Positions 1 to 9,149 of a stretch of DNA of 64,000 nt are shown piece after piece; position 1 is the first letter of the stretch; each line of letters begins with the position of its first letter. The DNA comes from Micromonospora inyonensis (GTDB taxonomy: Bacteria; Actinomycetota; Actinomycetes; Mycobacteriales; Micromonosporaceae), in assembly GCF_900091415.1 (NCBI RefSeq), contig NZ_FMHU01000001.1, positions 1,550,001 through 1,614,000 on the forward strand, read 5' to 3'. The notes below the pieces were generated by a model, which was given only the letters and a program-made list of their open reading frames with translations, did not search any database and had not been told where the DNA came from. The position numbers were made by a program, and so were the translations under genes.

Positions 1-563
1 AGCTACGGCTGCACAACGGCACCGTCTACCGCTGGAACCGGCCGGTCTACGACATCATGGCCGGCCGCCCCCACCTGCGGGTCGAGAACCGGGTGCTGCC
101 CGCCGGACCCACGGTGGTGGACATGCTGGCCAACGCCGCCTTCTACTTCGGGCTCGCCCGTGGCCTCGCCGAGTCCGACCGTCCCATCTGGAGCCAGCTC
201 ACCTTCAGCTCCGCCGAGGAGAACTTCCACGTCGCCGCCCGGCGCGGCCTGGGTGCGGTGCTGCACTGGCCCCGGCTGGGCGACGTGCCGGTGAGCCAGC
301 TGGTGCTCGACGTGCTGCTGCCGAAGGCGGCGACCGGGCTGGACCGGTTCGGCGTCGACCCGGCGGAGCGCGACCGTCTGCTCGGCATCATCGAGCAGCG
401 CTGCCGCACCGGCCGTAACGGTGCGGTCTGGCAGACCGAGACGGTCTGGGCGGCGGAGCGGCACCGGGGCATGGACCGCGACGCGGCACTGCACCACATG
501 GTGCGGCGCTACGCCGAGCTGCAACGCACCAACGAACCGGTGCACACCTGGCCGGTGGACTGA
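1..563 (+). CDS. glutamate-cysteine ligase family protein, C-terminal part (5' end outside window)
   Basis: The reading frame is open from base 3 to a TGA at 561-563 and gives about 186 residues of the C-terminal half of an ATP-dependent carboxylate-amine ligase of the glutamate-cysteine ligase (GCS2) type. Visible family signatures are HNGTVYRWNRP, PHLRVENRVLPAGPTVVDM and a helical tail ending in EPVHTWPVD. Full-length actinobacterial members are about 480-500 residues, so roughly two thirds lies upstream. Whether it makes gamma-glutamylcysteine or acts on another amine cannot be told from this fragment. No terminator hairpin is evident in the 100 bases after the stop. Confidence 0.75.
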   Translation, partial: LRLHNGTVYRWNRPVYDIMAGRPHLRVENRVLPAGPTVVDMLANAAFYFGLARGLAESDRPIWSQLTFSSAEENFHVAARRGLGAVLHWPRLGDVPVSQLVLDVLLPKAATGLDRFGVDPAERDRLLGIIEQRCRTGRNGAVWQTETVWAAERHRGMDRDAALHHMVRRYAELQRTNEPVHTWPVD

Positions 564-664
564 GGTCGTCGGTCAGTCGCGGGGCCGCCGGGTCGCGGCG
601 CGGCCTCGCGGACGAGGCTGCGGAGCCGGCTCGGCGGTGGGCGGAGTTCCGGGCACGTCGTCCG

Positions 665-2032
665 TCACCACCCGGTCCGGCTCGGCGGCGGAGCGGCCGG
701 TGGTGGGGTACCCGGGCCGTCCGGGGCGTCGGTCGGTCCGGCCGTCCCGAGGCTCGACGTGCCGGCGGGCGGCTCCTCGCGACGCGGCCGGGGAACTCTC
801 GACGTGGACCTGGCGGCACGACGGCGTGCCGTGCCGGTGTCGGCGGTGCCGGTGCCGGTGTCGGTGTCGGTGTCGGTGTCGACAGTGCCGGCGGTGGTGG
901 CGGTGCCGGCCGGACCGGCGGAGTTACCGGCGTCGGCATCCCGACCGGGGTCGGCGACCGGACCCCGGCCGACGCCAGGGAGGACGGGGTCGGTGCCGGT
1001 CGGGTCCGGGCCGGTGGGCCCGGCCGGAGACGACGCGGCGGCATCGGTCGTACCGACCCCGACCGAGGTCGGGTCGGCGTCGCCCGTCGCGGTGTCGCCC
1101 TCGGGGCCGATCGCGCCGACGCTGGTACCAGCACCGGCGGTCGCCTCGTCCCGTCGCTGGGCCAGGGCGGCGACCAGGACCGAGCCGGCGACACCGGTGA
1201 CCACCGCGTACGCGGCGACGAGCTGTGCGGAGAGTTGCTCGGCGCCGATCCCGGGCAGCCGGGGCGCGGTCAGCAGACAGGCGACGGCGACCAGGAACGG
1301 CCCCGCCGCCCCGGAGGCCGCCGCCCCGACCCGTCGGTACGTCGACCGGGCGGCCCGGCGTGCCGTGAGCGCGCCGATGACCAGGGCGGAGCCGAGCGAC
1401 AGCACCGCCGCCAGCCAGGAGAGGTGGTCACCGAGCCGGATCCCCGGACGGTCGGCGAGCTGCCAGAACCCGAGCTGGGCGCTGGTCATGCCGCGACCTA
1501 CGAGCACCCCGTCGACGACCGCGGCCACCGCGAGCGCCCAGAGCCAGCCGACGCTGGCGACGATGTTGGCCGCGGCCGGGGGCGAGCGTTGGGCCCAGAT
1601 CGCGACGAGGAAGCCGACCAACAGGCCCGCCCCGGCGTACGCGGCGGCCATGGTCTGCGGGGCGGCGGTGTCGGTGGGAGCGGCCACGCGGGCCGGCACC
1701 GCCACGAGCAGTACGGCCACCAGCGCGCCGAACGTCGCCCCCAGGGCGGCCGGGATCCCGCTCGGACGGCTCCGGGAGTGGGCCCCTCCGGTGGACCGCC
1801 GGGCCAGGCGCTGCGCCCCCACCGCCCCGGCGATGGTCGAGGTGGCCGCGATCCAGGTGGCCCAGCCCAGGCTCGTCGCCCAGAGCGTGTCGGGCGAGCC
1901 GCCGGCCCCCGGGTCCGGGGGTGTCCAGCTGATGATGCCCAGCCCGTAGCCGAAGCCGAGTTGGGTGGCACCCGCTCCGGCGGCGATGCCGACCGCGGTC
2001 GCCAGCGCTCCTCCCCAGCCCCGTACGGCCAT
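665..2032 (-). CDS. multi-pass membrane protein with Thr/Pro-rich tail, unknown function
   Basis: No recognised family. The protein has about eight hydrophobic helices rich in Ala, Val and Leu over its first 330 residues, followed by a low-complexity cytoplasmic or surface tail of about 120 residues rich in Thr, Asp, Gly and Pro. The tail includes an alternating Thr-Asp/Thr-Gly run encoded by a short GTGTCG-type repeat near 845-890. The start is uncertain: ATG at 2032 begins directly before the first helix and is preferred; an upstream ATG at 2137 would add an Arg/Pro-rich stretch that looks non-coding. Neither has a clear ribosome site. It is divergent from the PASTA gene at 2244. Confidence 0.65.
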   Translation of the reverse strand: MAVRGWGGALATAVGIAAGAGATQLGFGYGLGIISWTPPDPGAGGSPDTLWATSLGWATWIAATSTIAGAVGAQRLARRSTGGAHSRSRPSGIPAALGATFGALVAVLLVAVPARVAAPTDTAAPQTMAAAYAGAGLLVGFLVAIWAQRSPPAAANIVASVGWLWALAVAAVVDGVLVGRGMTSAQLGFWQLADRPGIRLGDHLSWLAAVLSLGSALVIGALTARRAARSTYRRVGAAASGAAGPFLVAVACLLTAPRLPGIGAEQLSAQLVAAYAVVTGVAGSVLVAALAQRRDEATAGAGTSVGAIGPEGDTATGDADPTSVGVGTTDAAASSPAGPTGPDPTGTDPVLPGVGRGPVADPGRDADAGNSAGPAGTATTAGTVDTDTDTDTGTGTADTGTARRRAARSTSRVPRPRREEPPAGTSSLGTAGPTDAPDGPGTPPPAAPPPSRTGW

Positions 2033-2243
2033 GCCGGGCAGCGTTCCCGCGGCCCATCGGGCGACCTGGTGGTACGGGGACGGGCGGGCAGGTCGGCCGG
2101 GGGAACCGCCGATCGCCCCACGGTCACGGCACGTCATCCGGACGACAGGGCGGGCGGTGCCGACCTTTCGCGACGGACAGCCGTTATCTGGGTAGTTCGG
2201 AGTGTTGCGGGCCGGATGGCAGCCCGGTCGGGAAGGACGTGCC

Positions 2244-3023
2244 GTGAGCGACGATCGCCAGGAGCCGTGGACCGGAGGGGTCCCCGGGAACCGTCACGTC
2301 CCGCCGCCGGGCGGTCGCCCTCCTCCCGAGCGTCGGGATGGCGCACCGGGGGCACCGTCAGGACGTCGGGAGCCGACGGTGGAGTCGTCGGCGTCGCCCG
2401 GCGGACCGGGGGCGCGGCCCGCGACCACCTCCTGGTCGGGCCGGGCGGAGGTGCCGCCGCCGAGGTCCGTACGGCAGGAGGCCCCGGGCGAGTGGTACGT
2501 GGAGGAGCAGGGCGACCGACGGTGGTGGATGCCGATCCTGGTGGCCTCGGTGGCGCTGACCGTCCTCGCCACGCTGGGTCTGGGCCTGTGGTTGGTCGTC
2601 CGAACCGGATCGGACGGGACTCCCCGGGCACCCCTGCCCTCGCCGAGCCCCGCTCCGCCGACGGCCGGCCCGCCGACCACCGGGGCGGCGACCACACCGG
2701 CCCGGGTCCCCATGCCGGACCTGGTGGGGCTGCCCAGGTCGGCGGCCGAGGCGGCGTTGGACCGGCTGGGACTGGGGTACCGGTCGGAACTGCGCCGGTC
2801 GGGACGACCGGCCGGGACGGTGATCGGGACCGAGCCGCAGGCGGGTGAGCGGGTACCGCTCGGCACCGACGTCACCCTGGTCGTCTCCGAGGGCAGCGGG
2901 CCGTCCACCTTGCCGACGACGCCGGATCGGACGTCGGCCCCCACTCCGACCGCCACCCGCGCCCCGACCACCGGCGCGACCGGAGGAGCCGTCACCACAT
3001 CCGTCGGCGCGATCCCACGATGA
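2244..3023 (+). CDS. membrane-anchored PASTA-domain protein
   Basis: Starts at a GTG with GGAAGGA 7 bases upstream. The 259-residue protein has a disordered, Pro/Gly-rich cytoplasmic N-terminus (about 1-90), one transmembrane helix starting at WWMPILVASVALTVLATLG, a Pro/Thr linker, and one extracellular PASTA domain that begins VPMPDLVGLPRSAAEAALD and ends TLVVSEG, then a Thr-rich tail. PASTA domains bind muropeptides or uncrosslinked peptidoglycan in PknB-type kinases and PBPs. This protein lacks a kinase or transpeptidase domain, so a wall-sensing or scaffolding role is inferred only. Its last 32 bases overlap the convergent gene on the other strand. Confidence 0.75.
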   Translation: MSDDRQEPWTGGVPGNRHVPPPGGRPPPERRDGAPGAPSGRREPTVESSASPGGPGARPATTSWSGRAEVPPPRSVRQEAPGEWYVEEQGDRRWWMPILVASVALTVLATLGLGLWLVVRTGSDGTPRAPLPSPSPAPPTAGPPTTGAATTPARVPMPDLVGLPRSAAEAALDRLGLGYRSELRRSGRPAGTVIGTEPQAGERVPLGTDVTLVVSEGSGPSTLPTTPDRTSAPTPTATRAPTTGATGGAVTTSVGAIPR

Positions 3024-3441
3024 CGAGGCCGGTCAGGGAGACGGCCAGCCCGAGCAGGCCGGAGAGGATCAGGGACTGGTGGAGATCCTCCGCCGTGCCG
3101 CCCGACGCGCCGGGTCCGGCGCCCCACGCCGGAGCGGGACGGCCGGTGCCGATGGGTGTGCCACCGGGCGGCTCCGGCAGTGCGCCCTCCGGCTGTCCCG
3201 CACCCGTTCCGGGCCGGTGGCCCCCGGTGCCGGGCGGCGTGGAGCCGCCGTCCGGCGGAGGCGCGTCGTACGCGGACGGGCTCGGTGGGGTCGGAACGGT
3301 CAGTTGGGTGGTGGAGTGGGCCGGTACCCGGACCACGACCACGAGCGCGGTCGCGGCGCCGATCAGGACGAGCAGGCCGGCGGCGTAGCTGACACGGGAC
3401 AGGGAACGCCGACGGACGGCGGTGCGGTTGAGCATGGTCAT
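2992..3441 (-). CDS. small membrane protein with Pro-rich extracellular loop
   Basis: 149 residues, no family recognised. An N-terminal helix (SYAAGLLVLIGAATALVVVV, residues about 17-36) is followed by a Pro/Gly/Thr-rich segment of about 70 residues and a second helix near the C-terminus (ILSGLLGLAVSLTGLVIVG), ending in basic RRRMW. This leaves a Pro-rich loop outside and both ends inside. ATG at 3441 or ATG at 3435 could start it; an upstream ATG at 3516 is less likely. It converges on and overlaps the PASTA gene by 32 bases. Confidence 0.55.
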   Translation of the reverse strand: MTMLNRTAVRRRSLSRVSYAAGLLVLIGAATALVVVVRVPAHSTTQLTVPTPPSPSAYDAPPPDGGSTPPGTGGHRPGTGAGQPEGALPEPPGGTPIGTGRPAPAWGAGPGASGGTAEDLHQSLILSGLLGLAVSLTGLVIVGSRRRMW

Positions 3442-3539
3442 CCCAGGGTCAGGGTCCGGGACGTGCGGGGTGTCACCTGCCGGGGTGGGCACACCCAGTC
3501 TATGGGCACCGCCCACCCGTATTCGGGGAAATGCCCAGC

Positions 3540-3827
3540 TCAGCCCACGCGGACGGGGGTTCTGGCCGCCGGTCGTCGGGTGGTCCGGACGGTGTGCGGC
3601 CGAGGTTCCGGCGCGGCCTGCACCCGCACCAGACCGGCGCGTTGCACGAAGATCGTTCTTCGGTTGACCGCGTCTCCTGCCGCGTTCAGCTCGTAGCCGT
3701 CGATCCAGAGCCAGCCGTCGAAGGCCGGCCAGTCCAGCACACGGATCACACGGAACAGAATCGACCGGCGGAACTGCACACTTGCCGCACGAGTCACGTG
3801 CAGTACGTCACCAGAGCGGGGAAGCAC
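3540..3827 (-). CDS. conserved hypothetical protein (actinobacterial, about 95 residues)
   Basis: The GTG start at 3827 has AGGAG five bases upstream and begins VLPRSGDVLHVTRAASVQF. The core (SILFRVIRVLDWPAFDGWLW, IDGYELNAAGDAVNRRTIFV) is one I recognise as a widely conserved small protein of Micromonospora and Streptomyces with no assigned function. It is probably a compact beta-rich fold. The gene stands alone on its strand, with 98 bases to the next gene downstream. Confidence 0.65.
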   Translation of the reverse strand: MLPRSGDVLHVTRAASVQFRRSILFRVIRVLDWPAFDGWLWIDGYELNAAGDAVNRRTIFVQRAGLVRVQAAPEPRPHTVRTTRRPAARTPVRVG

Positions 3828-4523
3828 ATCGGCTCCTGTGAGGGATCGGCCGGCGACGGGCCGGCGGGAGGCGTGAACGGGAGACCGGCCCGGAGCGGTG
3901 GTGCCGCTGGGGCGAACCGGCATGGTGAGGTGGTGTTGGTCGGGACGCGCCCGCGGTGGCGGGACGCGCCCGACCAGCACCCGGTGCTTCCGGTTACCGC
4001 TCCCACCGCCGAAGCCGACAGGCGTCCAGCGGCGAAGTCCTTACCCCGGAGGCAGGTCTGTTTGTCCTGTTCGGGCAGGAGCCGTCCTGATCTTCCGTGA
4101 CGCCGCGACCGCGCTGCGGAACCAGATCGAAACGGTGAGTAACCCGAGCCATGCGGACAGACTGCACGAGTGGCAGGGCACATGCAAGTTGCACGTCGAC
4201 TTTTGCCGATACCTGAACGGTCCGCCCCCGGACCGCCTCTATCGTCGACGCTTGATGCCGTGGTCAGGGAACCGGCACACTGGACGCCGGTTTCTTGCCG
4301 CCGCGGCCGGCTGATGACCGCAACCAAGCCCGCCGCGAACGATCGCCCGCCGGTCGACGGTCGCGCCCTCGGCGGGCGAGTCAGTACGGGCGCGATCGAC
4401 CGGAGGTACCCCCGGTGAGCGCGAGAAGTGCTTGCGACCCCCGCCGCCGTACGACAGAGCCTGGGACAACACGCGGAAGGAGTGAGCCGGCAAGCCGCAG
4501 GGTCCTGGGGGAGGGACGACCCG
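3828..4523. other. 696-base stretch without a convincing gene
   Basis: Open frames here are Arg/Pro/Gly-rich and lack family signatures or good ribosome sites. The part from about 4100 to 4290 is less GC-rich than its surroundings. It must hold the promoters of the divergent genes at 3827 and 4524, but I could not pick out a -35/-10 pair with confidence. Confidence 0.4.
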
Positions 4524-5405
4524 GTGAGTGAACGCCGAAGCCCCACGATCCGACGTCGCCGGCTCGGCGCGGAACTGCGCCGGCTGCGTGAGGCAGCCGG
4601 GACCACCATCGAGGCCGTGGCCGAGCGGTTGGAGTGCTCGGCGTCGAAGGTCTCGCGTATCGAGACCGGCCACACCTCGGTCACCCCTCGCGACGTGCGG
4701 GACATGCTCGCGATCTACGGGGTGCCGGAGGCCGAGAGCGAGGAGCTGGTGCAGATCGCCCGGGAGGCGCGCCAGCGGGGATGGTGGCACCCGTACAATT
4801 CGGTGCTCTCCGGGGCGTACGTCGGGCTGGAGGACGCCGCCGGTTCGATGCGGGCGTACGAACAGCAGGTGGTGCCGGGACTGCTCCAGACAGCCGACTA
4901 CGCCCGGGCGATGATCGAGCTCGCCCGCCCGGACATGCCGGCCGACGAGGTGGACCAGAGGGTGCGTGTCCGTTCCAACCGCCAGTCGTTACTGACCCAG
5001 GACGTTCCGATCGATCTTTGGGTGGTGCTCGATGAGGCGGTGGTGAGCCGGCCGGTGGGCAGTGACGAGGTGATGCGTGCGCAGATGGCCCGGCTGGTGG
5101 AACTGGCCGAGCTGCCGAACGTCACCATCCAGGTGCTGCCCTTCCACGTCGGGGCTCATGCGGCCATGGACGGCTCGTTCACGATCCTCGACTTCCCCGA
5201 GCCCGGTGATCCGGATGTCGTGTATGCGGAAAACGCCACGGGTGGGCTCTTCCTGGAGAAGAGCGACGAGCTTCGGCGCTACAACTACATCTTCGACCAG
5301 ATTCGAACCCAGGCCATGCTACCGGAGGCGTCCATCGCACACATCGCAGAACTGGCAGAGGAGCCGTTGTGGAAATGGCGACCAAGAGGGTCCTCGCGGA
5401 CCTGA
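4524..5405 (+). CDS. XRE-family HTH regulator with DUF5753 domain
   Basis: 293 residues from a GTG with a GGGGGAGGGA ribosome site. Residues about 12-66 form an XRE-type helix-turn-helix (LGAELRRLREAAGTTIEAVA, then CSASKVSRIETG). The rest is the DUF5753 effector region (YEQQVVPGLLQTADYARAMI, NVTIQVLPFHVGAHAAMDGS). This is the architecture of Streptomyces regulators of the WhiJ type, which work with small DUF397 partners in developmental or secondary-metabolism control. Exactly such a partner follows with a 37-base overlap. Another in-frame GTG at 4482 has AAGGA too close to it. Target genes unknown. Confidence 0.85.
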   Translation: MSERRSPTIRRRRLGAELRRLREAAGTTIEAVAERLECSASKVSRIETGHTSVTPRDVRDMLAIYGVPEAESEELVQIAREARQRGWWHPYNSVLSGAYVGLEDAAGSMRAYEQQVVPGLLQTADYARAMIELARPDMPADEVDQRVRVRSNRQSLLTQDVPIDLWVVLDEAVVSRPVGSDEVMRAQMARLVELAELPNVTIQVLPFHVGAHAAMDGSFTILDFPEPGDPDVVYAENATGGLFLEKSDELRRYNYIFDQIRTQAMLPEASIAHIAELAEEPLWKWRPRGSSRT

Positions 5406-5596
5406 CGCACGCATCGTGGTTCAAGAGCTCGCGCAGCGGGCCGAACTGCGACAACTGCGTGGAGGTGGCGTTCGTGACCGGGGCGGTCGGGGTCCGTGAC
5501 TCGAAGGACCCGACCGGGCCTGCCCTGGTGTTCGCCCCCGGTGACTGGCTCGCCTTCGTCGGCGGCACCAGGCGGGAGGCGTTCGGCCGCGGCTGA
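5369..5596 (+). CDS. DUF397 domain protein
   Basis: 75 residues. The signature is WFKSSRSGPNCDNCVEVAF, then VRDSKDPTGPALVF and a Trp-containing end, the standard DUF397 pattern. DUF397 proteins are encoded next to DUF5753 regulators and are thought to modulate them. The reading frame starts inside the regulator gene (GTG at 5369, GAGGAG upstream; ATG at 5375 is an alternative), so the two are translationally coupled. Confidence 0.85.
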   Translation: MEMATKRVLADLTHASWFKSSRSGPNCDNCVEVAFVTGAVGVRDSKDPTGPALVFAPGDWLAFVGGTRREAFGRG

Positions 5597-5869
5597 GCCG
5601 CCGGCGGACCGGACGGCGTGACGGCGGTGGAGGCCGGTCCCGTACCCGTAGCCTCCACCGCCGGTGTGACGGCGCGGCGCGGTCCCCGTGTCCCGGCAGC
5701 GAGGCCGGGGCGGGGGCCGCGCCCTCGTCGTGTCCGGCGTCGACGCGGGTCCGGTGACGGTGGCCCGGAACCCGTCGCCACTTCCGTCCCACCTCGTTGT
5801 ACCTCTCGTCATCGGTCGGCCGAGCGGTCGGCCAGGGCGGATCCGCAACCGAGCGAGGCAGGTGGACGG

Positions 5870-6277
5870 ATGACGACGATCGGATCAGAGAACCTCACCA
5901 ACGGGCCGGGCAAGCCGGAGCGGTTCGGCGGCAAGTACCGCGGTGCCCGCCGGGACACCGTCCTGACCGAGGTGGTCTCCACCGACTCCGACCTCGGGAG
6001 CCGGGAGAGCGGCAGCGTCACCGCGCCCGACCAGGCCGGGCCGCTCTCCCTGCCGTCGCTGGACACCAACCCGCTCACCGAGCCGTCGTTCCCGCCGACG
6101 GGGTGGCCGGTCGAGCCCACCGAGGCGTTGGCGGACCATCCGCTCCTGCGTGGCCTGCTGATGGAGTTGCCGCCCCGGGGCAGCGTGCCGCCGCCCGGCT
6201 GGCTGGACCGCTGGTTCGAGGCGACCCGGGCCATCCTGGAACTGCTGTACGTGCAGGGTGGCGGTCGCGGGCGCTGA
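5870..6277 (+). CDS. hypothetical protein, 135 residues
   Basis: ATG at 5870 follows GAGGCAGGTGGA. The N-terminal two thirds is polar and probably disordered ([18 protein letters not shown] is a recognisable patch). The C-terminal 45 residues look folded: [20 protein letters not shown], then an amphipathic helix [19 protein letters not shown]. No family is recognised. It lies 273 bases after the DUF397 gene on the same strand and may or may not be co-transcribed with it. Confidence 0.5.
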   Translation: MTTIGSENLTNGPGKPERFGGKYRGARRDTVLTEVVSTDSDLGSRESGSVTAPDQAGPLSLPSLDTNPLTEPSFPPTGWPVEPTEALADHPLLRGLLMELPPRGSVPPPGWLDRWFEATRAILELLYVQGGGRGR

Positions 6278-6318
6278 TCCCACCGCCGCCCCGCGCGGGT
6301 CATCCCGCAGCGTTATTG

Positions 6319-6361
6319 ATACTTTAGTATGTTTTGTTGGACACAGATGGCGGCCTAGCCT
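6319..6361 (+). promoter_or_regulatory. candidate promoter with AT-rich palindrome for the S8 protease gene
   Basis: An unusually AT-rich patch (about 6313-6340) contains the inverted repeat ATACT-TT-AGTAT at 6319-6330. Directly downstream is a -35-like TTGTTG (6334-6339), a 16-base spacer and a -10-like TAGCCT (6356-6361), about 70 bases before the protease start. The palindrome sits where an activator or repressor could bind. Confidence 0.35.
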
Positions 6362-6431
6362 CAGCTTGATCGGCGATCTTCGATTTTCCCGAGTGGGGGG
6401 ACCGTGTGCCGGTCGGAGGGGAGGTAGGGAG

Positions 6432-8285
6432 ATGCGTCTCCCACGCAGGTCGATTCTGGTTGGGGTGGCCGCCGTGTCGATGGCGGCGACCGCCACGCCG
6501 GCGCTGGCCGCAGAGCCTGTCGGTAGCATCCTGAGAGCCGGCGGTGCCACCGCCGTCGCCGACAGCTACATCGTTGTGTTCAAGGACACCACGGTCGCCC
6601 GGACCAAGGTGAGCGACAACGCCAAGCGGCTGGTCGACAAGCACGGCGGCCAGGTCGCCCGGACCTACAGCGCCGCGCTGCGCGGCTTCGAGGTCCAAGG
6701 CGACGCCAAGACCGCGGCCCGGATCGCGGCGGACCCCGCCGTCGCGTACGTCGAGCAGAACCACACGGTCAGCATCGCCGCCACCCAGAGCCCGACGCCC
6801 TCGTGGGGTCTGGACCGGTCCGACCAGCGGGCACTGCCGCTGGACAACTCGTACACGTACCCCGGTACGGCGAGCAACGTCACCGCCTACATCGTCGACA
6901 CCGGCATCCGGACCACCCACAGCGACTTCGGTGGCCGGGCGGTCTGGGGCACCAACACGGCAGACACCAACAACACCGACTGCAACGGGCACGGCACGCA
7001 CGTCGCCGGCACGGTCGGCGGTACGGCGTACGGTATCGCCAAGGGTGTCAAGCTGGTCGCCGTCAAGGTGCTCAACTGCCAGGGCAGCGGCACCAACGCC
7101 GGCGTCATCGGCGGCGTGGACTGGGTGACCGCGAACGCGCAGAAGCCGGCCGTGGCCAACATGAGCCTCGGCGGTGGCGCCAACGCGACGCTCGACACCG
7201 CGGTCCGCAACTCCATCGCCTCGGGTGTGACCTACGGTCTGGCCGCCGGCAACAGCAACAACGACGCCTGCACCGGCTCGCCGGGTCGTACCCCCGAGGG
7301 CATCACGGTCGGCGCGACGACCAACACCGACGCCCGGTCGTCCTTCTCGAGCTTCGGCAGCTGCCTGGACATCTTCGCGCCGGGCTCGTCGATCGTCTCG
7401 GCGTGGAACACCAGCGACACCGCCACCAACAACATCAGCGGCACCTCGATGGCCACGCCGCACGTGGTCGGCGCGGCGGCCCTGGTGGCCGGCGCCAACC
7501 CGACCTGGACCCCGCAGCAGGTCCGGGACAAGCTGGTCAACGACACCACGAGCGGTGTGGTGACCAACCCCGGGACGGGTTCGCCGAACAAGCTGCTCTA
7601 CGTCGCCAACAGCGACACCCCGCCGACGAACGACTTCTCCGTCTCGGTCTCGCCGGCCTCCGGCTCGACCGCGCCGGGCGGTGCGGTGACCGCCACCGTC
7701 AACACCGCCACCACCAACGGTTCCGCCCAGTCGGTGAGCCTCTCGGCCAGCGGGCTGCCCTCCGGGGCGACCGCCTCGTTCAACCCGGCCACCGTCACCT
7801 CGGGTGCCTCCTCGGCGCTGACCATCAGGACCTCGGAGAGCACCCCGGCCGGCACCTACTCGGTGACCGTGACCGGCACCGCGGCCTCGGGCAGCCGGAC
7901 CGCGACCTACTCGCTGACGGTGACCGGCAACGGTGGCGGCAGCTGCTCCGGCACCAACGACACCGACGTGGCGATCCCGGACCCGGGCACCGCCACCAGC
8001 TCGATCACCATCTCCGGCTGCGGCCGGGCCGCCTCGGCCACCTCGACCGTGTCGGTGAACATCGTGCACACCTACCGTGGTGACCTGGTCATCGACCTGA
8101 TCGCCCCGGACGGCACCGCGTACCGCCTGAAGAACTACTCCCTCTTCGACGGCGCGGACAACGTCATCGCCACCTACCCGGCGAACCTCGCCGGTGAGGC
8201 GGCCGACGGCACCTGGCGTCTCCAGGTGCGGGACGTCTTCAGCGGCGACACGGGCAACATCAACACCTGGTCGCTGAACCTGTAA
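6432..8285 (+). CDS. secreted subtilisin-family (S8, proteinase K-like) protease with C-terminal P domain
   Basis: 617 residues; ATG follows GAGGTAGGGA. Order: Sec signal peptide (about 1-27, ending TPALAA), inhibitor I9 propeptide (45-115, SYIVVF to AYVEQN), S8 catalytic domain (about 120-395), a repeat-like Ig/beta linker (400-498), and a proprotein-convertase P-type domain (about 505-617). Catalytic residues are D156 (IVDTG), H187 (NGHGTHVAG), N274 (AAGN, oxyanion) and S339 (GTSMATPHV). The propeptide chaperones folding and is then removed. P domains in bacterial proteases often aid stability or substrate docking. It is followed by a strong terminator, so the gene is monocistronic. Confidence 0.95.
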   Translation: MRLPRRSILVGVAAVSMAATATPALAAEPVGSILRAGGATAVADSYIVVFKDTTVARTKVSDNAKRLVDKHGGQVARTYSAALRGFEVQGDAKTAARIAADPAVAYVEQNHTVSIAATQSPTPSWGLDRSDQRALPLDNSYTYPGTASNVTAYIVDTGIRTTHSDFGGRAVWGTNTADTNNTDCNGHGTHVAGTVGGTAYGIAKGVKLVAVKVLNCQGSGTNAGVIGGVDWVTANAQKPAVANMSLGGGANATLDTAVRNSIASGVTYGLAAGNSNNDACTGSPGRTPEGITVGATTNTDARSSFSSFGSCLDIFAPGSSIVSAWNTSDTATNNISGTSMATPHVVGAAALVAGANPTWTPQQVRDKLVNDTTSGVVTNPGTGSPNKLLYVANSDTPPTNDFSVSVSPASGSTAPGGAVTATVNTATTNGSAQSVSLSASGLPSGATASFNPATVTSGASSALTIRTSESTPAGTYSVTVTGTAASGSRTATYSLTVTGNGGGSCSGTNDTDVAIPDPGTATSSITISGCGRAASATSTVSVNIVHTYRGDLVIDLIAPDGTAYRLKNYSLFDGADNVIATYPANLAGEAADGTWRLQVRDVFSGDTGNINTWSLNL

Positions 8286-8301
8286 CAGAACCACAGCACA
8301 C

Positions 8302-8327
8302 GGGGCTCCTCCTCCGGGAGGAGCCCC
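8302..8327 (+). terminator. rho-independent-type hairpin after the S8 protease
   Basis: A perfect 11-base-pair stem (8302-8312 with 8317-8327) and 4-base loop lie 16 bases after the stop. It also sits just beyond the end of the convergent glycosyltransferase gene and can serve both strands. No long T run follows, as is usual in high-GC actinobacteria. Confidence 0.75.
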
Positions 8328-8345
8328 TTCGCGTGTGGGGCGGGG

Positions 8346-9149
8346 TCAGACGGCGAAGGTCGACAGGCGCTCGGCGGCCGGTGCCGGCGGACGGGCCTTC
8401 CACAAGCCGGTCTTCTGCGCGCCGAGTCGGGCCAGGTAGGCCGGGTTGAGGATGACGTACCGCTTCCAGAGCCGCTTCGGCTCCAGACCGAGCCGCCAGA
8501 ACCACTCCAGTCCGGCCCGCTGCATCCACGGCGGGGGGTTGCGCAGCAGCCCGGCGTGGTAGTCGAAGGCCGCCCCGACCGCCATCAGCGGCATGTCCAG
8601 CAGCGGTCGCATGGCGTACGTGAAGACTTCCTGGCGCGGGCAGCCCAGCCCGACCAGGACGAGCCGCGCCCCGCTCGCCCGGATCCGGTCGGCGATCTCG
8701 ACGTCCTCGCCCGGCTGCACCTGACGGAACTTCGACGGCTCCACCCCGGCGATCTTCAGGGCCGGGAACATCCGCTCCAGCGCCGGGATCAGGCGGCTCA
8801 GCGTCTCCTCCGTGGAACCGTAGAGGTAGACCGGCAGGCCCTCGTCGGCGAACCGGGCGAGCACCCGCAGGGTCAGCTCCGGGCCGTACACCCGGTCGTC
8901 CAGTCCGGCGGAGTGCAGCAGGTTGAGCGCCCAGCGCACCGGCTGACCGTCCGGGGTGACCACGTCGAAGGAGTTCAGCCGGGCGTTGTGCGCCGGGTCG
9001 AGGACACCGGTCATCACGCCGTGCACGGCCAACGCGGTCAGCGCCATCGGCCGCCGCTCGCGGGCGGCCAGGACCACCTCCTCGGTGGCGGCGGCGTAGT
9101 CGGTGGCGTCCACCAGGACGCCGAGCACGTTGCGCTTGCGCGAGGTCAT
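8346..9149 (-). CDS. WecG/TagA/CpsF-family glycosyltransferase
   Basis: 267 residues. Family hallmarks are the N-terminal [56 protein letters not shown] and [14 protein letters not shown]. The C-terminal region is basic and amphipathic ([18 protein letters not shown]), the membrane-docking tail of this family. Members transfer N-acetylmannosaminuronate or N-acetylmannosamine from a UDP sugar to a polyprenyl-linked acceptor in surface glycan synthesis. The start overlaps the stop of the upstream epimerase by 4 bases, so both are one transcription unit. The exact sugar is not predictable. Confidence 0.85.
   Translation of the reverse strand: MTSRKRNVLGVLVDATDYAAATEEVVLAARERRPMALTALAVHGVMTGVLDPAHNARLNSFDVVTPDGQPVRWALNLLHSAGLDDRVYGPELTLRVLARFADEGLPVYLYGSTEETLSRLIPALERMFPALKIAGVEPSKFRQVQPGEDVEIADRIRASGARLVLVGLGCPRQEVFTYAMRPLLDMPLMAVGAAFDYHAGLLRNPPPWMQRAGLEWFWRLGLEPKRLWKRYVILNPAYLARLGAQKTGLWKARPPAPAAERLSTFAV

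Noticed and set aside
840-895. GTGTCG/GTGCCG tandem run considered as an intergenic minisatellite or CRISPR-like array.
   Set aside because: No spacers; it lies inside the membrane protein gene and encodes alternating Thr-Asp/Thr-Gly.
1235-2848. A 537-codon plus-strand frame over the first membrane protein and the PASTA gene.
   Set aside because: Arg/Gly/Pro-rich, no ribosome site, and overlaps the better-supported genes in other frames.
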